Source: Sphaeroforma sirkka (taxonomy: Eukaryota > Opisthokonta > Ichthyosporea > Ichthyophonida). Taken from it: a stretch of DNA of 28,552 nucleotides. Made by a program: the position numbers and the translations under genes. Shown here in pieces: positions 19,882 to 28,552 of this stretch. Position 1 is the stretch's first letter. Each line of letters opens with the position of its first letter. The stretch is from the NCBI GenBank assembly GCA_001586965.3, contig LUCW03002009.1, positions 67,501-96,052 of the forward strand, given 5' to 3'. The notes below the pieces were generated by a model. The model was not told the origin of the DNA, searched no databases, and saw only the letters and a list, made by a program, of their open reading frames with translations.

Positions 19882-21601
19882 GCGACACAAACTGTAAATA
19901 AAAACAAGCAAAAATGATGATTACATGCAGTTTGGCATCTATGTCTACATATCACACCTGTTATCTTTCAACTTCTCTACGATTTATTATAATTGTTATA
20001 TTTGTATAAAAAAGGTGGACTCTCAGTGAGGCCCTGCATGATGATTATCATCAATGATGAACCCGTACACTAACGTGAGTGGGAACATCCGCATCCAATT
20101 GCATGCATAAGCATCAGCCTCTTCATCGAGTCTGAATAATGTGTCTAGTTCGGAAAGAACAAGATACAGACGCTTACTATAGAAATGAAATCCTGTAGAG
20201 TAAGGTCAATGTTGTAATATGTCAACCTCACTCACTATTTATACTATTTGTACATGACATATACTCATGGTCCAGTTTTCAAAAATCGTGATTTATTCTT
20301 GAAGCTGGCACACGTGTACCGGACAAACATTGTAATTTACTAGTATCACGAACTACGTCATCAAATTTCATGAGAATTCTTTTTTTCTATAAATCACTTT
20401 GAAATAGGCATAAAGAGGCACATGACCCTCCGGATGAAGGCATTAGGGTCGCGAGCAAAAATCAGGTTTCGTCCGACCGTGAGAACCACCGGAGACTGTT
20501 TTATACAAGGTTTAAGTGTTTAGAAGGCTATTTTTTAGTGATATTACGGCCTCTGTAACTATAGTAGTCGTGGATATAATTAATCCTCATAATGGAGTAT
20601 TCGGATGCACATTTAAACAGCGGAAGGTCCCAGAATGTATCTAGAATTGTAATGTGAGTTACATAATACTGTCCGCCTTCTAGATTGACTATTAAATTAT
20701 GTCAGACATGGCATTCTAGTCTTCGAGAACACAGTCAATATACTTTCTTCTTGATGATTCTTTATGGTATACGGTTGTAGAATTTTCGATGATACGTATG
20801 TATATTTAAACTAAAAATTTAATTGCGAACTTTACATACTTTATTTGGCAAATTTACATACGGTAATTGTAACGTACTCTGTGGGGATTATAGCTGAGCA
20901 ATACGTTGACAGCTTAATCAACAGTTACAACTTATAGTCAATCTACATGCACAATGTATTCTCTTATCAGATTTTTACATATTGTTAAAAATACGACTTT
21001 GAGAGTACACCAACGAATGCTTTCAGCATTGGCGAGCAGTTACTACTGAAATGTCAAATACATACTGGAGGGCAAGAAATTTAGTCTTTTTAAGGTTTAA
21101 TAAAAAGCAATGAAGATAGCATTGGCATTGTTGCGTCTCCCGATTCCCAAGTCGCAGGTAAATGTTTAATATTGACATAACCCTCACTCTAGAAATGTAG
21201 AAAGAATAAAATAGCAGGTTGAACTAACGTCCGAAGGACGCGAATATTGAGGAATAAAACCTCATGCATATACGTATGTGTTGGATTTAGGAGACATATG
21301 GTATCGGTTTATTTATACATACATATTTGGACCTATCTGTTGTCATCGTTTTGTTTGGGCGTTTTCATTCGAAAAAGGTTCACTGGCGGGGGGTCGGGTT
21401 GCGAACTTTGACTCGGGTGTTATTTACATGAGACGTATGTAAAATTGTAAATATTTTGATCAGCAAATTGATAAGGATATTCAGTTCAATGTCGGAGGCG
21501 AGCGCTCAGACACTGACTGTACAGCTGTGAACAGCGTATGTCATATTAAACACACCGTATACCATACTGCAGTGTATGCCATAATACAGATCACTTTCAT
21601 A

Positions 21602-24600
21602 ATGTTGGAGGAATTGAATATCCGCGTGGTCACATGGAATATAAATGCACTCCGTACTGTGCCACCACTTGACGATTTGCTCAGGACCGACAAAGGTCGT
21701 CGGCCAGATGTGCTTGCTTTCGGGTTAGTGTTGATCAATTTATACTATGCGTGTTTATAGCTATACATACACATAAATGCTTCCGCTTAAGTGGTCATCG
21801 CCGTAATATGTCGACATCCACAAAATGGCTGTCTTTCGTATTTATTGTGCTATAGCGTAATATAACTATGGGGGCGCAATAACAATGGCAGACAACCGAC
21901 GATTGTAATCTCATATAGTTTGTTTCTTTATAAAGCTGTTAACCTCGCACTCTCGCGTGAGAAATAAACATCTGAAGAGTTGTTGTTTGTAGTCTCGTTG
22001 TGGTTTATACACTTGGTCGTAAGCATTGATGTCACGTTTGTCTGTAGTATACATTCTTAGACCCATTTTGTTGAGATGAATTATTATTCTGTTCATCTGT
22101 CTCCATCATCTACGCTAAGGAGAGTGTTTATAAGCGTTCAATCTATTTACGTACATCACTTCTCGAAATCAGTGTTGAAATACAGCGGTCGCTTCGGCCT
22201 ATCTCATGGCCCAGGGATGAATCTCTCTGTAGTAAGCGAATCATTTCAATCATCTTGTCGAGCAACATACTCCGGTGTATCTTCTTCGATTGTTGTATAC
22301 AATGCAGTCCTTACGTACTTGTGTCAAGCCATACTCCTGCTCTGGCATGTTTCAGACGTCATATTGTCTTCCAGTCATTGCGAAACATATGGGTGTACAC
22401 AGATATAAATAGATTTACATATATATTTGGTTAGAGTTTGCGTATGGGTTTTTATCCATCCATTTGGGTTAAAGCTCTGTTTGGATTTCTCGAGTGGTCT
22501 CGTTGACAAGTTAGTGCAGACTTCCACACACTCGTGTACACGCAGATACTTGCATCTATTCTTCATGCACACTGCATTTTATGTCACAGCTACATTGGTT
22601 CATATTCATTTTTCTTGTTATTCTACTTAAATTTATCATGTTGCTACAGATGCATATTTCCTGTTATTGTAATTGTATACTACTTGTTATTGTACTTGTA
22701 GGTTTTTTGTTGTCATATGTGTATGTTTCTTGTTATTGTACTTGTATATTTTGGTTATTATATTTGAATGTTATTTGTTATCATATGTGTATGTTACTTA
22801 GTATTATACATGTATCTTCTTGTTATTATACTTTTATGTTTCTTGTTACTATACTTGTATTTTCCTGTTATTATGCACGTGTTCGCATAGACAATATTCC
22901 TGCTCGTGCGATTGAGGGTGCTCAACAGTGCTGCGTGGTATACCAATCAACATGATCGAGCATTTGTATCTCACAAAATCGATCTGTTGTAATAAGTGTG
23001 TTATTTTATTCGTCTGATTAACCAAGTGCGTTAAATTAATTGCTATAATTAAATTTAAGTGTGTTAAATTGAATACTATAATCAAACCAAGTGTCATATC
23101 TTGAATTGACTAGTTAATCAAGTATTTGAATTTATTCATATTACCAACTGCGTTACCTTAGTTGGTCTTCTTAACTAATTGTGTTTAATCAATACCTCTA
23201 TTCAACTAAGTGTTTTGCATTTGTTACCATAATCAACTAAGCGTGTTATTTTAATTCCTCTAATCAAGCAAGTGTGATATATTAATTCCTAGTCAACTAA
23301 TTGTGTTAAATTACTCACCAGTCTCCAGGAGTTATCGAGTGATCTGATAGAAGCCAGCTACTTCGATGATGCGACGGGCGTGCTACGCCAAGACTGGGCC
23401 AGAAAAATACAGCTACATTTGGGTATGTACTAGAAAGATACAGTTGCATTTGGTTGTGCACTAGAAGGATACTGTAGTATTTGAGTATGTATTAGAAAGA
23501 TACAGTTGCATTTGGTTATGTACTAGAAAGATACAGTTGCATTTGGGTATGTACTAGACAGATACAGTTGCATTTGGGTATGCACTTGAAAGATACAGTT
23601 GCCTTTGGGTATATATGACGAACAGGAGACTGGCGAATGTCAGTTTGTTATTGCTGATCCCAATTGAAACTATTCAAGATACTCTCCGATCCATGGGAGT
23701 GGAACACACATGCGCAGCTACTTCATTGATCACGACAGGAGAATCAGCCATGTGTTGCCTGTTCACTTGGACGGAAACAATCCTGTTAGATACATGGCAC
23801 TTTATCTGTACTTGCAGGAGATGGATGTAAACAATCCTTCTAGTTAAATGACGCTTTATCTATATTGACATGTGATGGCTATAAACAATTCTGTTAGTTA
23901 CATGGCACTTTATCTGTACTTGCAGGTGATGGATGTAAACAATCCTTCTAGTTAAATGACGCTTTATTTATATTGACATGTGATGGCTATAAACAATTCT
24001 GTTAGTTACATGGCACTTTATCTGTACTTGCAGGTGATGGATGTAAACAATCCTTCTAGTTAAATGACGCTTTATTTATATTGACATGTGATGGCTATAA
24101 ACAATTCTGTTCGTTACATGGCACTTTATCTGTACTTGCAGGTGATGGATGTAAACAATCCTTCTAGTTAAATACGCTTTATTTATATTGACATGTGATG
24201 GCTATAAACAATTTTGTTAGTTACATGGCACTTTATCTGTACTTGCAGGTGATGGATGTAAACAATCCTTCTAGTTAAATGACGCTTTATTTATATTGAC
24301 ATGTGATGGCTATAAACAATTCTGTTAGTTGCATGGCACTTTATCTGTACTTGCAGGTGATGGATGTAAACAATCCTTCTAGTTAAATGACGCTTTATTT
24401 ATACTGGCATGTGATGGTTATAAACAATCCTGCTAGTTAAATGGCAGTTTATCTGTACTTGCAGGTGATGGGTATATGCGAGCAGTTGTGAATCGCTGCG
24501 GCTGGGCGGGCCTCATAGTATTCCTGCGCAAAGAAATAAGGCCCCTGATTAGACGGGCAAATACCCAGCAAGTGACCCTTGGCTTCAACAATCTACTGGT

Positions 24601-27413
24601 ATGGCCTCTGGACCGGAACAGGTGACGGTGCATCGGATACTGCACTATCCGGAACGAATGTGTTGATAAGCCCCACACCTTGGCAGATGTCTCTATCCTG
24701 TGATTGACATGGCACACCCTTCGCGAGCTGTCAATTGCAGTAGCATTACAAGAACTCCAATGCAGCACCGCCTGTGGAACAACGGGCAGCTCAATTGTAT
24801 ACCTACCCCCTCCAACTAGTTATCATGCTTGTCTTAGTGGAAGCAACCACCTATGTCTCGTGATCTCAGCTGTGGTATGTATATGTATCTGAACGTGGTA
24901 TTCTCAAACATTTCTTCTCTTTCCTTTGCGCTGGAAATGGATATTCATAATACAGGGAAACAAGAGTGGCATCGCCACGAGATTCGAGCTGGTCAACGGC
25001 CAATCTTTCACACTGGTAACAGCCCACTTTGCAGGTGGGTGTGGCACAAGTCTTTTGTTAAGGCCCTTGTGGCTACCTATGGGCTGTGTACGCCCTTACT
25101 TAAATGGAGATAGGGGATTGTACTTTTTTACATAATCCTGCACAGTCATCCTTTGTGAAACCCATGCATATGTACAGGGATGTAGACATGATATATAAAT
25201 TCAAGCTTCAATAGTGTGATATGTATGGATGTGCATGTGCGAGGTTGATGTACATGTATATGTATGTATAGGTATATTCAGGTACAATTCTTTTGCGTAC
25301 CTCATGAGCTGTCCTAGTCAGAATTTAAACTACACGAACCTGAATTATGCGATTTGTACAAATCAGTCTGTAGGCGTGGACAGATCTCTCCTTCCGGGTG
25401 TGTTCTTCACACGCGCACCTACTGACCTGCGCACTCTTTGACTGATGAATTGAGAACGTGCTCATGCATGTACATATACTTATAACCAACTGACTCTCCG
25501 AAATCCACATTCCCCATCACCTCGTCTCATCACACAGCCCACCAGGACAAAACGTACAAACGCAATGACGACTACAGGCGCTGCTGTCACTACCTGACGT
25601 TTGGGTCTTCGGGCAAGCGAGAGAGTGTGTACTCGCAATCCCATGTGATATGGTTTGGTGATCTCAACTACCGCCTGGAGTGTACGTATGCAATGGTGAA
25701 GCGGTGTTTGACCGAGACAGAGGTAAGCTAGTCCCTACACATGCTTACGCACACACAGATACCGAACTTTATATTTTAGTGATGTACTGAATACGTACCG
25801 TTCGCTCCGTGTGCACATTGCACGTGCTTACGGGAGGGATTCTATGGCGGATGGGTCTCAGAACCTTGTATCAATCGGATGCACCTGCACAATAGGGTTA
25901 TATAGTCACCTGAACGACAGGAGTATATAGTTACTTGAACGATAGGACTATATAGTCACCTGAACGACAGACTATATAGTTGCTGACTACTACAACACAC
26001 TGCAATCCAAATCCCACTCTTAGTTTCTTGAATGAGCATCCGGGTTATACATATATATATATATATATATATATAAATCCAGCCCCATCATTGGCATTGC
26101 CCTTTTTATATTTTTATTTATTTATTGTGGTGGGCTGATGGGGTGGCATGTCTTATATCGCAATCACACAAGCAGCACAGACTCCACAAGACGAATCCAC
26201 ACGCCAAGATCTCGTTGGTGTGCAGCAATTCAACGCGTATCAATGCAACGCGTAGAATCTTAACATACGCACACAACAACCCAGGGTATACGTTTACGTT
26301 TGCACATATTCTATATGCAGGCACAGGCATCATACGTAGTTACCCATGATCACTCCCTCCTCTCAGATCGCCTCGCAAAAGTCGCTGAACAAACTATTGG
26401 CAACGGACCAACTCAATGACGTCAGGACACGCAGCCTGGCCTTTGGCGGTTACTCTGAGGCGGAGATATCCTTCACCCCCACATACAAGTTCATGCCAGG
26501 CTCAGATACCTATGTGGGTGATCGCATCCCCGCCTGGACGGACCGGGTGCTGTACAAGGGCAGGAAACTCCGACAATTGTCGTATGTACGACATGCGAGG
26601 TACCGGCAGAGCGACCACAAGCCCGTGAGTGCCAACTTTGTCTTCGCATTACACGCAGATGTGCACCTAAACACTAGAAGTGTACCGGAAATGCCCGGTT
26701 TAACACGGGTGTCAACCGCGCCGAATGCTGCGGGTGTGAGTGCGGGTAGGAGACGGTATACCGACGGAACGAATACCGGGAGGAATAGCGGGATGATGGA
26801 TGCTGTACCTACCGGAGACCTGCTGCACATATATGGGGGCGAGGAAGCAGAGCGATGTCATTCGTACCCGAATACATGTGCTGACAATGCTAACAACAGC
26901 TTAACGGTGGATGGTATCGGACAGTTAGAGGGTAGATCGCCACCCCCGTCCATCAGAAACAGTCGGACACCCCCACCCAGGCCACCACCGCCGTACCAGG
27001 CACCGGAAAGGACTAGTAACGAAGGGAATAGATCGGACGCCCCGTCAAATACAGGTGGCTCTAATGGCGATACAAGAAAACAAGAATATTATCGAGTGAT
27101 AGAAGATAGTGCTTCGCCTACACATGGGCCGTACAGCAGTCTCAACAGCCTCGATGAGAGTCCGGGGAGCAGTAGATCTGACAGCGGCAATGGACATTTA
27201 GCGAGCGGTGAATTTAGTGATGACGAAATAACGCCACGTCATGGGAAAAGTGGTGACGAAATAATCACGCATGGTGTAGCTGGGTTAAATATGGGCACGG
27301 TGACTGTGACCACTGAAGGGGACCTGATTGTAATAGATCGCGAAAGGTCGCCGGAGGCCCTGCAGCAGTTCGATCCCATATATGGTAATCCCAAGCCTAA
27401 TACTGAAAAATAG
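21602..27413 (+). CDS. Inositol-polyphosphate 5-phosphatase (INPP5K/INPP5J-like), six exons
   Basis: Exons 21602-21723, 23322-23422, 24465-24598, 24956-25034, 25538-25722 and 26367-27413 keep phase throughout and give 555 aa. The catalytic domain (about 8-300) shows every family motif: VVTWNIN (N13, N15), GLQEL (E44, Mg2+ ligand), GNKSGIATRF, TAHFAG (H143), IWFGDLNYR (D187, N189), FTPTYKF, PAWTDRVL (D266, R267) and QSDHKPVSANF (D290, H291). It should remove the 5-phosphate from phosphoinositides and/or soluble inositol phosphates at the cytosolic membrane face. PAWTDR and WNxN-PPLDDLL look closest to the INPP5K/INPP5J group, but there is no SKICH domain. Instead a ~255-residue low-complexity tail follows, rich in Pro, Ser, Gly and Asn, with PPPRPPPPYQ (possible SH3- and WW-binding sites). 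The start is the ATG eight codons before the WNIN strand. An upstream frame from ATG 21490 stops after 13 codons. Confidence 0.93.
22581..23320. repeat. Two degenerate minisatellites in phosphatase intron 1
   Basis: From 22600 to about 22880 units like TTCTTGTTATTGTACTTGTA recur every ~24-50 bp. From about 22985 to 23310 a different ~40-bp unit recurs, built around TAATCAACTAAGTGTGTT and AAATTAATTCC. The second array ends directly at the exon 2 acceptor (CACCAG, 23316-23321). Both are well diverged and thus older than the arrays in intron 2. Confidence 0.75.
23403..23608 (+). repeat. 31-bp tandem array that copies the exon 2 end and its 5' splice site
   Basis: After the exon 2 end (TTTGG at 23422) come six 31-bp units (23423-23608). 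Each starts at or near GTATGTACTAG and ends AGATACAGTTGCATTTGG. The unit end matches the real exon end (AAATACAGCTACATTTGG), so each full unit recreates an exon|GTATGT junction. Junctions keeping GT fall at 23423 (real), 23485, 23547, 23578 and 23609. Those at 23454 and 23516 have lost it (TT). Running past the true donor reads G|GT ATG TAC TAG, a stop within three codons. Confidence 0.93.
23768..24464 (+). repeat. 108-bp higher-order tandem array that copies the exon 3 acceptor
   Basis: Six units (starts 23818, 23926, 24034, 24142, 24249, 24357; 108 bp, one of 107) each end in TTATCTGTACTTGCAG, identical to the last intron bases before exon 3 at 24465. A partial unit precedes them from about 23768. 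Each unit is itself two diverged 54-bp halves, one ending TTGACAT and the other CTTGCAG. All except the first are followed by GGTGATGG, as in the true exon start. The decoy readings give GT GAT GGA TGT AAA CAA TCC TTC TAG, a stop. Confidence 0.95.
25893..25981. repeat. ~28-bp minisatellite in phosphatase intron 5
   Basis: Three to four copies of a unit containing ACTATATAGTCACC and TGAACGACAG, with small changes (TTACTTGAACGATAG). Intronic. Confidence 0.85.
26051..26074. repeat. (TA)n microsatellite in phosphatase intron 5
   Basis: Perfect AT dinucleotide run of about 24 bp. Confidence 0.95.
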
Positions 27414-27960
27414 CTTCCTCATGATATATCAATTGGATCGAGGTCTCCTCGGCTGTCGCAATGCAGCCATTGCGGTCTAGAGCTGCACGACATCGTAACA
27501 GTATTTGCTGTAACGTGACATGCACGAGCGTGTGGTGACTGCAAGTGTCTGTATTACGCAGAGTATGAAGAGAACGGTTCCCTCATGATAAATTAATTGA
27601 ATCTAGAGTGTGTGATAGGTGTTGTTCTGATTCAATTCCTTGTACTATACTTTCGCTTAATGGGAGAGGTAGTACCAGCACCAGTACGAACCCAAGGCTT
27701 CAATTCGCAAAAGTGAAGAGTCAATGTGTCCTGTCGCTATTGAGTGCGTTGCAGTTTGCAGGCGCTTGCGTGAGGCACCACCACCACAAGCATGTCTCCG
27801 CTATCGTTGGACTGCTAGTCAGGGTATGCTAAACAATGAAAGATTTACGACAGACCAGAAGCAACCCATGTTTTCCTTCTCCTCCTCTATCATAACTCTG
27901 AATAGGATTTCACGAATAACAAGACAAAAACAACCGGTTGGAACATTTCGCTCCTATTAT
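27414..27960. other. Convergent intergenic region between phosphatase and ADCK2-like gene
   Basis: About 550 bp separates the phosphatase stop (27413) from the first unit of the 3'-end array of the minus-strand gene. A short imperfect direct repeat built on CTCATGATA lies at about 27418 and 27582. No clear AATAAA for the phosphatase was seen, and the plus-strand open frames at 27608-28014 do not look like genes. Confidence 0.5.
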
Positions 27961-28313
27961 AGGTTTATTATACACTATGAGCGCCATCTAACTTGCTCCT
28001 ACCTACCACTTTAGTATTGTTAAGTGCAACCTCCAAGCCTCATCCTATCATAGGTTTATTATACACTATGAGTGCCATCTGACTTGCTCCTATCCACCAC
28101 TCTGGTATCGTTAAGCACAAGCTCCAAGCCTCATCCTGTCGTAGGTTTATTATACACTATGAGTGCCATCTAACTTGCTCCTACCTACCACTCTAGTATC
28201 ATTAAGTACAACCTCCAGGCCTCATCCTATCAGGTTTATTATACACTATGAGCGCCATCTAACTTGCTCCTACCTACAACTCTGGTATCGTTAAATACAA
28301 CCTCCAAGCCTCT
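27961..28313 (-). repeat. 91-bp tandem array duplicating the 3' end and poly(A) signal of the ADCK2-like gene
   Basis: Four units start at 27961, 28052, 28143 and 28232 (91, 91, 89 bp apart; the last runs to about 28313). On the minus strand each holds GAGGCTTGGAGG (coding Glu-Ala-Trp-Arg), an in-frame TAG, a short 3' UTR and AATAAACCT. The unit next to the exon supplies the real last ~14 codons and the stop. AATAAA copies on the minus strand lie at 27964-27969, 28055-28060, 28146-28151 and 28235-28240. Confidence 0.92.
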
Positions 28314-28489
28314 TGTATATCATCCTCCTCCATAACCCTGCCCACAGTGAAGTCGCGCATAATCTTCTGGTACGCCAGGATGGGTAGAGACTGGCGAATG
28401 ATATCGAGAGAGGGGTCTAATGAACGGCCTATGCCTTCAATCACCACAATCCCCATCACAAGCGCAGTGTAGTTGGCCTCAATCATCAC
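28274..28489 (-). CDS. ADCK2: ADCK2-like UbiB/ABC1 family kinase, last exon only
   Basis: The minus-strand exon starts after the acceptor AACAG (AG at 28491-28490) and ends at TAG 28276-28274, giving 71 residues. VMIEANYTALVMGIVVIEGIGRS followed by LDPSLDIIRQSLPIL is the hallmark end of the ADCK2-type UbiB fold (family consensus LExNFxxIVVAIMVLEGLGRSLDP). These atypical kinase-like proteins are mitochondrial and linked to coenzyme Q and lipid metabolism. Only the C-terminal helices are here; the ATP-binding and catalytic parts lie beyond the right edge. After the conserved LP the tail runs about 38 residues, and the last part (QEAWRLYLTIPEL) is encoded inside the first unit of the 91-bp tandem array. 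Assignment to ADCK2 rather than another ABC1K subfamily rests on this short segment. Confidence 0.82.
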   Translation of the reverse strand: MMIEANYTALVMGIVVIEGIGRSLDPSLDIIRQSLPILAYQKIMRDFTVGRVMEEDDIQEAWRLYLTIPEL

Positions 28490-28552
28490 CTGTTACGAAG
28501 AAAGATAGCAGCTTAGCTGGAAGGATACTGGGCCTGATCATGCACGCACTTC

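Larger units (their letters stand above)
18276..21490. other. AT-rich intergenic region, no confident gene
   Basis: This is 3.2 kb between WDR12 and the phosphatase gene. Scattered protein-like scraps occur near 18434-18660 (for example YDCDYNLVGTSEKMKPSYE, in broken frames), at 19069-19335 (minus) and at 19528-19731 (plus). None joins into a gene I can recognise, so decayed coding DNA is possible. From about 19890 to 21480 I see only AT-rich sequence without open frames or clear repeats. Confidence 0.6.

Noticed and set aside
22076-22408. 110-codon plus-strand open frame in phosphatase intron 1
   Set aside because: Exons 1 and 2 join in phase across it and the catalytic domain is continuous without it. 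No domain seen.
23818-24464. CRISPR-like array
   Set aside because: The units are contiguous 108-bp tandem repeats without unique spacers, inside a eukaryotic intron.

Overview
This is nuclear DNA from an intron-rich eukaryote. All splice junctions I could place are GT-AG, exons are short (66 to about 1050 nt), and introns are long and full of TG, TA and minisatellite repeats. The gene set (AGGF1-like splicing factor, WDR12/Ytm1, an INPP5K/J-like inositol 5-phosphatase, an ADCK2-like UbiB kinase) points to an opisthokont, most plausibly a unicellular relative of animals such as an ichthyosporean. That taxon is my inference; no marker gene proves it.

Layout. 2-244 is probably the last exon of an unidentified plus-strand gene. 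353-6793 holds an 11-exon AGGF1 homologue (coiled coil, OCRE, FHA, G-patch; 583 aa). 6830-13385 is an unequal tandem duplication. The right copy carries a two-exon gene (10048-11505, 380 aa) whose motifs match an uncharacterised family I know mainly from fungi. The left copy has lost about 3 kb and keeps only the first ~60 codons as a relic. About 13548-18275 is WDR12/YTM1 (NLE domain plus WD40 propeller), with an apparent one-base excess in a T8 run that breaks the NLE exon. 18276-21490 is AT-rich and nearly gene-free. 21602-27413 is a six-exon inositol-polyphosphate 5-phosphatase (555 aa) with every catalytic motif present and a long Pro/Ser-rich tail. 28274-28489 on the minus strand is the last exon of an ADCK2-like gene, convergent with the phosphatase.

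The most unusual signal is not a gene. Exon-intron boundaries and one gene end have themselves been tandemly duplicated. Phosphatase intron 2 starts with six 31-bp copies of the end of exon 2 plus its 5' splice site. The same intron ends with six 108-bp units, each ending in the same 3' splice site as the real exon 3. AGGF1 intron 1 ends with two 101-bp copies of its acceptor plus the first bases of the next exon. The ADCK2-like gene end (last codons, stop, 3' UTR and AATAAA) is repeated four times. The decoy splice sites I translated all lead quickly to in-frame stops, so accurate site choice matters in these genes.

The genes belong to separate housekeeping pathways (mRNA splicing, 60S ribosome assembly, phosphoinositide signalling, mitochondrial UbiB kinase). 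I see no operon-like or shared functional logic among them.
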